DNA of 64,000 bases from Gymnodinialimonas sp. 57CJ19 (GTDB lineage: Bacteria; Pseudomonadota; Alphaproteobacteria; Rhodobacterales; Rhodobacteraceae): positions 1,586,001 to 1,650,000 of the forward strand of contig NZ_CP151587.1 of assembly GCF_038396845.1 (NCBI RefSeq), in the 5' to 3' direction. Below, one piece after another: positions 43,657-52,244 of this stretch (within the stretch, counting starts at the first letter, position 1; the number at the start of each line of letters is the position of its first letter). The position numbers were made by a program, and so were the translations under genes. The notes under the pieces are model-generated. The model had not been told where the DNA came from, did not search any database, and saw nothing but the letters and a program-made list of their open reading frames with translations.

Positions 43657-44493
43657 CTATCCGCCAATTTCAATCCGGCGCCATTCTGAAGGTGGTTTTC
43701 CTACAACTCGGCGGAAGTCCTTGCTGAAATGATAGGGGTCCGAGAACCCGCAATGCAGAGAGATTTCATCAAGCGTCTGGCTCGTTTCCAGCATCAGCTT
43801 TTGGGCCATGGTTAGGCGCAGGCCCCGCAGGAACTCTCGGGGTGTCAGGCCGATGTGTTTTTGGAACAACCGCCGGATTTGCGCCGCACTTGCCCCTGCG
43901 GTTTCCTCGATATCCGCAGCCGTCCAAGGGGCGCTGGGGTCTGCGCGCATGGCAGCCACGGCACGGTCCAAGCTGCGGGGGGATTGGCGCTTTGTCTCAA
44001 TCCGCTTTTGTTCCACCATCAGCTCCAGCAGGGAAGAAACAGCGGTGTTCAGCTTTAGGTCTGTGTCGATGGTTTGCGTACGAAGTCCGCCAAAAAGTTC
44101 ATTGAACCAACGCACTAGGGAGTGACCTTCTTTTATCGCAAGGCGGGTTTCAGTTTTCCCCATTACCCGTTCACGCAGGGCCGCCAAGTTTCTCCCCTGC
44201 ACCCGACACCACATCACGGACCACGGATCTTGATCCGATGCGGCATGGGCATGGGGCCGATCACCGGGCATCCAAACCAACTGGCCGGGGGCAACCGTGA
44301 CCTTGGTGCCGTCGATCGTGACGGTGCCCTTTCCCGATAGACAGTAGATAATATCATCCCCCGGACAAAAGGCGCGCCGTACCGTGTCACCAGCCGCGGC
44401 GTCAAGCCATCCGGCGCGCAGAACGGTGAACAGGTTCATATCATGCACGCTACTAGGAACGTAGTAATGGCTTTCGTGGATTGTCGCGGTCAT
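43657..44493 (-). CDS. AraC-family transcriptional regulator
   Basis: A 278-aa regulator. The N-terminal cupin sensor includes DIIYCLSGKGTVTIDGTKVTVAPGQLVWMPGDRPH (about residues 47-82), and the C-terminal double helix-turn-helix has WTAADIEETAGASAAQIRRLFQKHIGLTPREFLRGLRL and LDEISLHCGFSDPYHFSKDFRRVVGKPPSEWRR. It is divergent from the oxygenase/ABC operon and most likely activates it in response to a carbohydrate. The cupin type points to a sugar-like ligand. Confidence 0.9.
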   Translation of the reverse strand: MTATIHESHYYVPSSVHDMNLFTVLRAGWLDAAAGDTVRRAFCPGDDIIYCLSGKGTVTIDGTKVTVAPGQLVWMPGDRPHAHAASDQDPWSVMWCRVQGRNLAALRERVMGKTETRLAIKEGHSLVRWFNELFGGLRTQTIDTDLKLNTAVSSLLELMVEQKRIETKRQSPRSLDRAVAAMRADPSAPWTAADIEETAGASAAQIRRLFQKHIGLTPREFLRGLRLTMAQKLMLETSQTLDEISLHCGFSDPYHFSKDFRRVVGKPPSEWRRIEIGG

Positions 44494-44636
44494 GGAAGAT
44501 ATCTCATGCGCGTTTTATACATGAATTGGATGATTGTGTCCATGTTTTTGGTGCGAATTTGGGCCTAGGGTTGAGGTGGGAAGAGGATACTGCGCAAACA
44601 TCGACCGATGGCGCAGAGATAGAATGGGAGGGCCCG

Positions 44637-45398
44637 ATGCTGGCACCGACGAAAGAAGAAATACGCGCATATGAAGTCGATGGGTACTTCATTCGCAAAG
44701 GGTTCCTGAACACCGACGAAGTGAGTGATTTCCGCGATTCCGCCCGGCAGCAGTTGGAAGAAGAAAACGCCGCCGGTGATGTCATGCAAAAGGGCGACAA
44801 GTCCGGCAAAACGACCCTCCTGAAGCTGTGGAACACGGCGGGCGATGACAAGTACGGTCTGCTGGCCCGTGACGAGCGTATGGTGCGCATTTCCGAGGCG
44901 CTGATCGGCTCGGACATCTACCTCTACAGTCACAAGATGACGATGAAGCAGCCCCGTGAAGGCGGCGCTTGGGAATGGCACCAAGATTTCGGCTACTGGT
45001 ATGAAAACGCCTGCCTTTCGCCCGAAATGCTATCGGTTTACGTGTCGCTTGATCCGGCCACGAAGGAAAACGGTTGCTTGCAAGTCCTGAAGGGCTCGCA
45101 CGAGCTTGGGCGCTTGAACCACCTGCGGGAAGACGGTCAGACCAACGTGCAGGCCGAGCATCTGGAAGCCGCGATTGAACGCTATGAGCGCATTTACGTA
45201 GAGATGGAGCCGGGCGACGCATTGGTCTTTCACTGCAACCTGTTGCACCGCTCGGACGCCAATAACAGTGACACCTATCGCTGGGGCTACATCGTGTCCT
45301 ACAATGCGGTTCACAACGCGCCGTTTGCGCGGATGCGGGACTACGGTAACTTTGAACAATTGAAGACGGTGCCCGCCGGAAGCTTCATGGTCGCATGA
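44637..45398 (+). CDS. Phytanoyl-CoA dioxygenase (PhyH)-family Fe(II)/2-oxoglutarate oxygenase
   Basis: A 253-aa cupin-fold dioxygenase. The iron triad is visible as His115 and Asp117 (WEWHQDFGYW) and a distal His204 (FHCNLLHRSDANNS), with Arg216 (DTYRWGY) to hold 2-oxoglutarate. The substrate-binding lid includes SHKMTMKQPREGGAW. Start ATG at 44637 follows gggaggg; longer frames upstream run into the regulator spacer. It overlaps the permease gene, so it is part of the ABC operon and presumably hydroxylates or demethylates the imported compound. The family is chemically broad and the substrate is unknown. Confidence 0.88.
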   Translation: MLAPTKEEIRAYEVDGYFIRKGFLNTDEVSDFRDSARQQLEEENAAGDVMQKGDKSGKTTLLKLWNTAGDDKYGLLARDERMVRISEALIGSDIYLYSHKMTMKQPREGGAWEWHQDFGYWYENACLSPEMLSVYVSLDPATKENGCLQVLKGSHELGRLNHLREDGQTNVQAEHLEAAIERYERIYVEMEPGDALVFHCNLLHRSDANNSDTYRWGYIVSYNAVHNAPFARMRDYGNFEQLKTVPAGSFMVA

Positions 45399-46453
45399 TG
45401 GGGGGTGACATGAAAGCAAGCGCTCCCCCCGCCAGCCAACAACCACCCCGAGCTGCAAACGCTCGGGGGAACACCTCCTTTCTGCGCGCCGCCTTGGCAA
45501 AGAAAGAAACGGGGGTGTTTTTGGCGTTGCTGGTCATGTGTGTCGTGCTGTCGATCAGCAACGAATACTTCCTGTCGACGACGAACCTATTGAACGTCGG
45601 GCGACAAATTTCGCTGCTGGGGATCATGGCCGTGGGGATGACCTTCGTGCTGGTCTCGGGCGAGATTGATCTGTCGATCGGCTCCATCTACGCGCTTTGC
45701 GGCCTGTCCACGGGCGCTTTGATTGTGATGGGGTGGACGCTGTTTCCGGCCATCATGATGGGTCTAGCTATTGGCGCGGCCGCAGGCCTGGTGAACGGTC
45801 TGTTGTCCACCTATGGGCGCTTGCCGTCACTGATTGCGACGCTTGGCATGATGTCCGTCATCCGAGGCTCTGCGCTTTTGATGACCGATGGACAGCCCGT
45901 GACCGTCAACGTGCGCCGTGGCGCGATGGAAAGCACCTACGATGCCTTTACAGCCATGGGGCAGGGCTATCTGTTTGGCGTTGTGCCGATGCAGTTGGCC
46001 TTCTTCTTGTTGGTGGCTGTGCTTGGTTGGCTGTTACTGTCGAAAACCGGTTTTGGTTTCCGGCTTTTTGCCGTTGGCGGCAGCACCAAGGCCGCCCGTG
46101 TGTCGGGCATCCACGTGGAAACCACAAAAATTTGGTCCTTCATCATCATGGGCCTATTGGCCGCTTTTGCGGGCTTTTTGGCGATGGCGTTTTTGCCAAG
46201 CGGTCAGGCTGGCCGCACGGGCGTGGGGCTAGAACTGGACGTGATCGCCGCCGTCGTCGTCGGTGGCGCATCCCTGTCGGGAGGGACGGGGACAATTTTG
46301 GGCACGGTTTTGGGCGTGTTCATCATCGGCGTACTGCGTAACGGGCTGATCCTGTCTGGGGTCTCTCCGTTCATGCAGGAAGTGATGATCGGACTGGTGA
46401 TCATCATTGCGGTTGCAATCGACAAGTGGAGCAGCCGTCAGGGCCGGGCCTAG
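45395..46453 (+). CDS. ABC transporter permease, ribose/RbsC type
   Basis: A 352-aa inner-membrane permease of the BPD_transp_2 (RbsC/XylH/YtfT) family with about ten hydrophobic helices from residue 35 on. Typical stretches: LLGIMAVGMTFVLVSGEIDLSIGSIYAL, GRLPSLIATLGMMSVIRGSALL, VGGSTKAARVSGIHV and VIAAVVVGGASLSGGTGTILGTVLGVFIIG. The ATG at 45395 overlaps the oxygenase stop; the ATG at 45410 behind gggggtga is as likely. It forms the channel with the binding protein and ATPase downstream. Confidence 0.93.
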   Translation: MMGGDMKASAPPASQQPPRAANARGNTSFLRAALAKKETGVFLALLVMCVVLSISNEYFLSTTNLLNVGRQISLLGIMAVGMTFVLVSGEIDLSIGSIYALCGLSTGALIVMGWTLFPAIMMGLAIGAAAGLVNGLLSTYGRLPSLIATLGMMSVIRGSALLMTDGQPVTVNVRRGAMESTYDAFTAMGQGYLFGVVPMQLAFFLLVAVLGWLLLSKTGFGFRLFAVGGSTKAARVSGIHVETTKIWSFIIMGLLAAFAGFLAMAFLPSGQAGRTGVGLELDVIAAVVVGGASLSGGTGTILGTVLGVFIIGVLRNGLILSGVSPFMQEVMIGLVIIIAVAIDKWSSRQGRA

Positions 46454-46496
46454 GAGGGGCCCGCCCATAGAGAATTCAAAGGGAGGAGTACTAACA

Positions 46497-47468
46497 ATGA
46501 AACTGTCTTGGACACTGGCAATGGTCGCCGCAGGCGCCATGGTGCCTGCCGCAAGTTTTGCGGAAGAAGTGACACTGGCCGACTTCGATCTGGCGCAACG
46601 GATCGCGGACGGCATCGCTGCGGGCGATGATTTCGACATCTTGGTCTCATATCATGATGTCTCGAACGAATTCGCGCCGTTCATCCGGGAAGGCGTGGAG
46701 CGCGCCGATGCGGAGGAGGGCGTGAATGCCCGTATGGTTGGCCCCGTGGGTGCCGATGCGGACGCGCAGATCTCGGAAATTGAGACGCTGATTGGCCAGT
46801 ATGACGCCTTGGCGATTTCTTCGGTCAGCACCGACGCTTTGTCGCCGCTGATTGACCGTTTGGTGGGTGAGGGCATTCCCGTCATCACTTACAACACCGA
46901 TAACCCAGACAGCGCACGCTTGGTCTTTGCGGGCCAAGATTTGATTGAATCTGGCCGTGCGGCCGGCGCGTTGATGGGCGAAGTGTTGGGCGGCGAAGGC
47001 AGGGTTATCATCACAACGCTGGATGCGGCGGCGCAATGGTCGCTCGACCGTGAAGGCGGCGCGCGCGAAGCCCTGGCCGAGTTTGATGGCATCGAGGTTG
47101 TCCGCACCCTGAACACCGGCACCGACCCGCAAGAGATCTATTCGGCCATCGAAAACGCGATGCTGGCAGATCCCTCGATCACCGGTATCTTGTCGATGGA
47201 ATGCTGCACAACACCTGCCGCAGGCGAATGGGTGGCTCGCAATGGCCGTGCCGGGGACGTCCAGATCGTTGGCTTCGACCTTCTGGACCAAACAGTGGAG
47301 CTGGTCGCCGATGGCGTGATCCAGGCCACCATTGACCAAGCCCCCGCCCGTCAGGGCTATGAGGCGGTCAACCTTCTGGTTCAGTTCCTGTCCGGCGAGG
47401 CGATTGATGACCTTGATACCGGTGTCGGCGTCTACACGCCTGACAACATCTCGGAAATCCTGAACTAA
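46497..47468 (+). CDS. Periplasmic sugar-binding protein of the ABC transporter
   Basis: A 323-aa type-1 periplasmic binding protein (peripla_BP_4, ribose/galactose class) with signal peptide MKLSWTLAMVAAGAMVPAASF. Lobe motifs: FIREGVERADAEEGVNARM, DALAISSVSTDALSPLIDRLVGEGIPVITYNTDNPDSARLVFAGQD, and VIQATIDQAPARQGYEAVNLLVQFLSG. A strong gggaggag stands upstream. A perfect hairpin directly after the gene (47478-47506) is typical of high binding-protein expression over the rest of the operon. The ligand is unknown; the presence of kinase and mutarotase genes argues for a pentose-like or modified sugar. Confidence 0.92.
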   Translation: MKLSWTLAMVAAGAMVPAASFAEEVTLADFDLAQRIADGIAAGDDFDILVSYHDVSNEFAPFIREGVERADAEEGVNARMVGPVGADADAQISEIETLIGQYDALAISSVSTDALSPLIDRLVGEGIPVITYNTDNPDSARLVFAGQDLIESGRAAGALMGEVLGGEGRVIITTLDAAAQWSLDREGGAREALAEFDGIEVVRTLNTGTDPQEIYSAIENAMLADPSITGILSMECCTTPAAGEWVARNGRAGDVQIVGFDLLDQTVELVADGVIQATIDQAPARQGYEAVNLLVQFLSGEAIDDLDTGVGVYTPDNISEILN

Positions 47469-47477
47469 TTACACAAT

Positions 47478-47506
47478 GTGCTGCGCGGGAACTGCCTGCG
47501 CAGCAC
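47478..47506 (+). terminator. Hairpin after the binding-protein gene (attenuator or 3' stabiliser)
   Basis: Perfect 9-bp stem gtgctgcgc/gcgcagcac with an 11-base loop, ten bases after the stop codon, followed by a moderately T-rich stretch. Such structures between binding-protein and ATPase genes keep the binding protein in excess. Confidence 0.65.
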
Positions 47507-47550
47507 TGCCTTGTTTTGCTGTTGGGCCTATTTTGCTGTCGGGGATGCTG

Positions 47551-49101
47551 ATGCAGCCAATTCTAGAACTACGCAACATCACCAAACGCTTTGCCAGCAT
47601 CGTGGCGATGGACTCGGTTTCGATCCAGTTTCGCCCCGGCGAAGTCCATGCTGTGATCGGCGAAAATGGTGCCGGGAAAAGCACCATGATGAACATCATC
47701 GCGGGCGATTTGCAGCCCAATGGTGGCGAGGTCTTTATCGACGGTGCGCCCATTGTGCTGGCCTCTCCTTTGGTCAGCCGCGCCAAAGGAGTGAGCGTCG
47801 TTTTCCAAGAACTGTCTCTGTGTGAGAACCTGACGGTGGGCGAAAACGTTTTGCTGTCAGAATTTGGCGCCCGCAATGCGCTGTCGCCGTTGTCGCCCCA
47901 TCGCAGTGCCAAGGCCGCTCGTGCCGCGCTCGACCGGATCGGACTGGGTGAAATCGAAACAAGCACCCCCGTGGCCTCTTTGACCGTGGCGCAAAAGCAA
48001 TTGGTCGAGATCGCCCGAGCGATCTCCCAAAACGCCCGTGTTCTGATTTTGGATGAGCCGAACTCGGCCCTGTCACCTCGTGAAAGCGAACGGCTGTTCG
48101 ACATCGTAAAAGCGCTGCGAGCCGAAGGTGTGGCGATCATCTATGTCTCTCACCACCTGCAAGAGGTTTTGGACCTTGCTGATACCATCTCTGTAATGCG
48201 CGACGGGCAGATGATTACGACTGTGCCCGCCGGACCTGATATCTCGGTTGAAGCCTTGGTTACTCATATGGTGGGCCGTACGCTGGATGCCCACGATCAA
48301 TATGCCCTGCGTCCCGATGCCAATACGCATTTGGGCAAAGTGGTTCTGGATGTCACCCAGCTTTCTGTCCCGGGCGAGATTGCCGACGCAACCTTCTCGC
48401 TCCGCGCGGGCGAAATTCTGGGGGTGGCGGGGCTGCCTGACAGTGGCAAAGACATTCTTGCGGAGGCGATTTTTGGCCTCTGCCCGCGCGGGGGCGACGT
48501 GATGGTTGGCGGCATTCGTCTGCTACCGCAGCGTCCTTTTCATACCATCGCCGCAGGTGTTTCCCTTGTGCCAGCTGATCGGCGCGGCGCAGGGGCTCTG
48601 CTGGAAATGAGCGTTGCTGAAAACACGGTATCTTCGTCCCTTAAGCGGTTCATGAGCATGGGATTTTTGAAGAACCGCGCGATCCGTAGCGAGGCACAGA
48701 AAAGTGTCGAAAACCTGGATGCGCGAATTTCGGGTCTCGGTCAGAAGATCGGCACGCTGAGCGGCGGGAACCAACAGAAGATTATCCTTGCACGCGGGTT
48801 GCTGAACGGACCACGTATTCTGATCCTACATGAACCTACTCGCGGCATCGACGTGGGGGCGAAGGCGGAAATCTATCGTATCCTCAAGGAACTCGCCGCT
48901 GAAGGCTTGGCGATCTTGATGATTTCGTCGGAATTGCCCGAGGTCGTTTTGCACAGTGGTCGAGTGATTGTGATGGCCGACGGTATCGTGGCGGGCCATC
49001 TTTCGGGACCGCAAATTAATGAAGAAGCGATCATGGAACTTGCCGTCGGGGGCGCCCATGATCACGGCACCGCAACGCGCAATCAGGAGGCGGTAGCATG
49101 A
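47551..49101 (+). CDS. Sugar ABC transporter ATP-binding protein, RbsA type
   Basis: A 516-aa double ATPase. First cassette: Walker A GENGAGKST (about residues 37-45), LTVAQKQLVEIARA, Walker B LILDEPNSAL. Second cassette: a degenerate P-loop GLPDSGKDIL, LSGGNQQK signature and LILHEPTRGID. The second P-loop degeneration is usual for this class. Start chosen at ATG 47551 behind cgggga; ATG 47545 is an alternative and the open frame back to 47476 covers the hairpin. The gene overlaps the kinase by four bases (ATGA). Confidence 0.93.
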   Translation: MQPILELRNITKRFASIVAMDSVSIQFRPGEVHAVIGENGAGKSTMMNIIAGDLQPNGGEVFIDGAPIVLASPLVSRAKGVSVVFQELSLCENLTVGENVLLSEFGARNALSPLSPHRSAKAARAALDRIGLGEIETSTPVASLTVAQKQLVEIARAISQNARVLILDEPNSALSPRESERLFDIVKALRAEGVAIIYVSHHLQEVLDLADTISVMRDGQMITTVPAGPDISVEALVTHMVGRTLDAHDQYALRPDANTHLGKVVLDVTQLSVPGEIADATFSLRAGEILGVAGLPDSGKDILAEAIFGLCPRGGDVMVGGIRLLPQRPFHTIAAGVSLVPADRRGAGALLEMSVAENTVSSSLKRFMSMGFLKNRAIRSEAQKSVENLDARISGLGQKIGTLSGGNQQKIILARGLLNGPRILILHEPTRGIDVGAKAEIYRILKELAAEGLAILMISSELPEVVLHSGRVIVMADGIVAGHLSGPQINEEAIMELAVGGAHDHGTATRNQEAVA

Positions 49102-50051
49102 GCCGTTTAACAGTCGTCGGAAGTTTCGCGGTGGGGCTGACCATTCGCACGCCGGAAATGCCGATCTTTGGGCAAACCATCTTGGGATCAGACTTCGATT
49201 TCGGACCGGGCGGAAAGGGCTCTAACCAAGCGGTTGGGCTGGCGCGCCTTGGCATGGATGTGGGTCTTGTGACCTGTGTGGGAAAGGACGAATTGGCCAA
49301 TGTGGCGCTGAACCTGTACCGCGAAGAAGGCGTTAGCAGTGACTTCGTTATTCAGGATGACCGCCGCGCGACGGGCGCGGGCGTGATCGTGCTGAACTCG
49401 GAAGGGAACAACTTCATCATCCTCGACATGGGCGCGAATGAGTTGATGGACCGCCTCTTCGTAGAAAAGGCAAGCGACCAGATTGCCGCCAGTGATGTCG
49501 TCATGGCAGTCCTTGAGATCCCGGTAGAAGCGGCCTGTACGGCAATGGAAATCGGCAAGGCAGGTGGGGCCAAGACGATCCTGAACCCTGCGCCCGCCAC
49601 GCCATTGCCAGATCATGCCTTCGCCAATGTTGATTTCCTGACGCCTAACGAGAGCGAGTTGCGCATTCTGCTGGGTCTGCCCGCCGACGATCCTACCGGC
49701 ACCCGCGATTTGGCCATGGCCCTGCGAGAGCGCGGCGTGGGAACCGTGATTGTCACAATGGGCCCCAACGGTGCGCTGGTGCTGGGGCCTGATGACGATA
49801 CCGTCGTACCATCGCCTCAGGTGGAGGTCGTCGATACCACCGGCGCGGGTGATGCGTTTAATGCGGGCTTCGCGGCGGCGTTGGCCGAAGGGCACCCGCT
49901 GCTGTCCAGCATCGCTGTGGGCACTGCCGCCGGTGCGCACGCTTGCACGCGTCTTGGCGTCATTCCCAGCCTCGCTACCCGGCGTGAATTGGCTGATTTT
50001 AGCGCCCAAACCAACCATCAGAACAAAGGAAGCCTCAATGAAACGTGGTGA
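49098..50051 (+). CDS. PfkB-family carbohydrate kinase, ribokinase-like
   Basis: A 317-aa ribokinase-fold kinase. N-terminal substrate-side motif GPGGKGSNQAVGLARLG (about residues 36-52) and C-terminal catalytic motif DTTGAGDAFNAGF (Asp in GAGD as base), with TPNESEL in between. It would phosphorylate the imported or processed sugar in the cytoplasm. It overlaps the ATPase gene by four bases, and its 3' end overlaps the RbsD-type gene by 14 bases. Closest to ribokinases by motif, but the operon differs from classical rbs, so no gene symbol is given. Confidence 0.92.
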   Translation: MSRLTVVGSFAVGLTIRTPEMPIFGQTILGSDFDFGPGGKGSNQAVGLARLGMDVGLVTCVGKDELANVALNLYREEGVSSDFVIQDDRRATGAGVIVLNSEGNNFIILDMGANELMDRLFVEKASDQIAASDVVMAVLEIPVEAACTAMEIGKAGGAKTILNPAPATPLPDHAFANVDFLTPNESELRILLGLPADDPTGTRDLAMALRERGVGTVIVTMGPNGALVLGPDDDTVVPSPQVEVVDTTGAGDAFNAGFAAALAEGHPLLSSIAVGTAAGAHACTRLGVIPSLATRRELADFSAQTNHQNKGSLNETW

Positions 50052-50496
50052 ATTGCTTAACGCAGAACTGTCGGCGGCCATCGCTCAGATGGGGCACGGC
50101 GACTTGATGATCGTGTGCGATGCAGGGTTCCCGATCCCGTCGGACGCCTGGCGGATCGACTTGGCGATCAAGCAGGATTTGCCGGATGTGCAAACGGTGT
50201 TGTCCCTGATCAATGATGCTTTCATTACCGAAAAAGTCAGCTACGCAGACGCCTTGCCCGATTATAACCCGGTGCTGCTCGACTACCTCAAGGACCAGTT
50301 TGACGACGCCGATCACGAGATGATCCCCCACGAGGTGATCTTGGGCGAAATGGCGGCGAAGGCGAAGGTAATCGTGCGTACAGGGGCGTTTGATCCTTGG
50401 GGCAACGTGCTGCTGTATTCCGGTGTTGATGTACCCAAGTGGTTCTCGAAACCCGGTGTCGTCGCGCCGCCAGAATACGCCAAGAAACTCAAGTAA
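50038..50496 (+). CDS. RbsD/FucU-family sugar mutarotase (pyranase)
   Basis: A 152-aa protein of the RbsD/FucU fold that interconverts pyranose and furanose or anomeric forms of a sugar before phosphorylation. MKRGELLNAELSAAIAQMGHGDLMIVCDAGFPIP carries the catalytic His (residue 20), and IPHEVILGEMAAKAKVIVRTGAFDPWGNVLLYSGV is the C-terminal part with the active-site Tyr region. It is a little longer than RbsD (139). aaagga precedes the ATG inside the kinase gene end. Confidence 0.9.
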   Translation: MKRGELLNAELSAAIAQMGHGDLMIVCDAGFPIPSDAWRIDLAIKQDLPDVQTVLSLINDAFITEKVSYADALPDYNPVLLDYLKDQFDDADHEMIPHEVILGEMAAKAKVIVRTGAFDPWGNVLLYSGVDVPKWFSKPGVVAPPEYAKKLK

Positions 50497-50507
50497 ACAG
50501 GTATCCC

Positions 50508-51329
50508 ATGACTCGGATTTTCAGTTGGGCGGCGCAGGTCAGCGACCGTGATGCAACCGTTGCGTCATTGAAAGCGGCAAAGGGCAGCTTTGGGGCCTTT
50601 GCCCAAGTGACCGCCGAAACAGAGGCCGAGGCCCATGCCGCGTCTGAGGCCGGGATCGAGATGCTGGTTTGTCGCGCCAGCAACGTGGCCAAAGTCCGCA
50701 AGGGTGCACCCCGCGCTTTCATCACCGCCGCGTTGGGGTTCGCCAATGCCATCACGGACGAGGAAATCCTGCGCACAGCCTTCGCCGCCCTGATCGACGG
50801 GGCGGATGCTGTGCTGACCGGGCGGCGGCTCGAGGTCGTGTCGCTTCTTGCGTCTGAAGACATCCCCGTCGTGGGCCACCTCGGCTTCGTGCCGCGCAAA
50901 TCCACATGGGTTGGCAACATCCGCGCTGTCGGCAAAACCGGGGACGAAGCGCTAGAGCTGTTTCACAAGTTCTGCCGCCTTGAAGATGCCGGGGCCTTCG
51001 CCGTGGAATGTGAGCTGGTGCCCGCGCGCCTGATGGCGGAAATCACGCAGCGATCAAGCCTTGTGACCATCTCACTGGGGTCTGGTCCAAGCGCCGAGGT
51101 GGCGTTTCTGTTCTCTTCCGACATCTGCGGAGAAACTGACACTGTGCCTCGCCACGCCCGCAAATATGGGGATCTTGCCAGCCTTAATCGGCAGGTTGAA
51201 GCAGAGCGTATCCGTGCGCTCAGCGCGTTCCGCACAGATGTGGCTGGCGCGGCGTTTCCGCAAGATAGCGAGACTGCGACGATCCCGGATGAAGCGTTGG
51301 AAAAGTTTCTGAACGAAGTGGACCGCTAA
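50508..51329 (+). CDS. Divergent PanB-like (ketopantoate hydroxymethyltransferase-fold) protein
   Basis: A 273-aa TIM-barrel protein related to PanB of the phosphoenolpyruvate mutase/ICL superfamily. The PanB-like part is VVGHLGFVPRKSTWVGNIRAVGKT, then LEDAGAFAVECELVPARLMAEITQ and VTISLGSGPSAEVAFLFSSDICGE. The catalytic Glu (ECELVP) is kept, but the usual metal-ligand motifs look changed: GDS corresponds to CRA, the ADLPFGSY region to TAALGFAN, and KLEGG to LTGRR. It is therefore unlikely to make ketopantoate. As last gene of the sugar operon it may be an aldolase or lyase on a sugar-derived acid. It starts 11 bases after the mutarotase gene. Confidence 0.7.
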   Translation: MTRIFSWAAQVSDRDATVASLKAAKGSFGAFAQVTAETEAEAHAASEAGIEMLVCRASNVAKVRKGAPRAFITAALGFANAITDEEILRTAFAALIDGADAVLTGRRLEVVSLLASEDIPVVGHLGFVPRKSTWVGNIRAVGKTGDEALELFHKFCRLEDAGAFAVECELVPARLMAEITQRSSLVTISLGSGPSAEVAFLFSSDICGETDTVPRHARKYGDLASLNRQVEAERIRALSAFRTDVAGAAFPQDSETATIPDEALEKFLNEVDR

Positions 51330-51387
51330 GCGGAGAGGCACCCGCGGCAAAGGGTTTCCATGAAACATTCACTTTGCACGACCTAAT

Positions 51388-51407
51388 AATTCATATATTC
51401 GTGAATT
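51388..51407. promoter_or_regulatory. ArsR-type operator palindrome abutting the arsRC start codon
   Basis: aattca-tatattcg-tgaatt, an inverted repeat of 6+6 bases with the ATATTCGTGAAT core typical of ArsR boxes. It ends one base before the ATG at 51408, implying autoregulation and either a leaderless mRNA or an operator that overlaps the ribosome site. Confidence 0.7.
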
Positions 51408-52244
51408 ATGGAAATACTAATTCCCAACCGCCTGTCGACCCTTGGTCATCCGCAGCGCCTTGCGGTGTTCCGGCTGCTGATGCGTCGTTATCCAGATCGC
51501 GTCCCGGCAACCGAGCTAGCGCGGGCCCTTTTGATCAAGCCCAACACGCTATCCACTTACGTGAACGCGCTGATGCAGGCCGGATTAGTGACGCAGGAAA
51601 GGGTCGGCACCTCTTTGCGCTACGCAATCCATATGGATGCGGCCCGCGAAACCGTTGATTATCTGCTGAACGATTGCTGCCGGGGCCGGCCCGAGGTTTG
51701 CGTGCCCAGTGCTGCCGTCCCGCGCCCAGACCGCGCCCGCAAGGCCAATGTCCTGTTCATCTGCACCGGGAACTCTGCTCGGTCGATCTTTGCGGAATCG
51801 CTATTGCGTCACGTGGCGGGGGACCGGTTCGAGGCCTACTCCGCAGGCACCAATCCACGCGACGGGGTTAATTCTGAGGCGCTTTCCTTGTTGCGCCAAA
51901 GCGGGCACGATGCCGATCGGCTCTTCCCCCAAAGCATCGCGGATTTCCAGACCGCCGACACTCCGGCGTTTGATTTCGTCTTTACCGTCTGTGACCAAGC
52001 CGCGAATGAAGAGTGCCCGACTTGGCGCGGACAACCCGTCAGCGCCCATTGGGGGCTGCCTGATCCGGTCGCCGCCTCTGGCAGCGATGCGGAAAAGGCC
52101 CGTGCGTTTCAAAAGGCGTTTGACGTGCTGGAGCACCGCATAAGGGGCTTTGCCGCGCTGCCGCTCGCCTCCATGGATTCCTTGGCCGTGCAAAGGGCGG
52201 TGGATGCCTTGGGCCAATCTGACAACGAAGGAATGCTGACGTGA
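51408..52244 (+). CDS. ArsR regulator-arsenate reductase (LMW-PTP type) fusion
   Basis: A 278-aa two-domain protein. Residues 1-100 are a winged-helix ArsR-type domain ([59 protein letters not shown]). From about residue 118 a low-molecular-weight phosphatase/arsenate reductase domain begins with the P-loop [17 protein letters not shown] (CxxNxxRS) and contains [20 protein letters not shown] and the general-acid Asp in WGLPDPVA. It would reduce arsenate to arsenite and repress the operon until arsenic arrives. It overlaps the GAPDH gene by four bases. First gene of the arsenic operon. Confidence 0.92.
   Translation: MEILIPNRLSTLGHPQRLAVFRLLMRRYPDRVPATELARALLIKPNTLSTYVNALMQAGLVTQERVGTSLRYAIHMDAARETVDYLLNDCCRGRPEVCVPSAAVPRPDRARKANVLFICTGNSARSIFAESLLRHVAGDRFEAYSAGTNPRDGVNSEALSLLRQSGHDADRLFPQSIADFQTADTPAFDFVFTVCDQAANEECPTWRGQPVSAHWGLPDPVAASGSDAEKARAFQKAFDVLEHRIRGFAALPLASMDSLAVQRAVDALGQSDNEGMLT

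Noticed and set aside
43317..43673. Minus-strand ORF of 118 aa over the ureD 5' end
   Set aside because: It is in another frame than the UreD-like sequence there and has no family feature.
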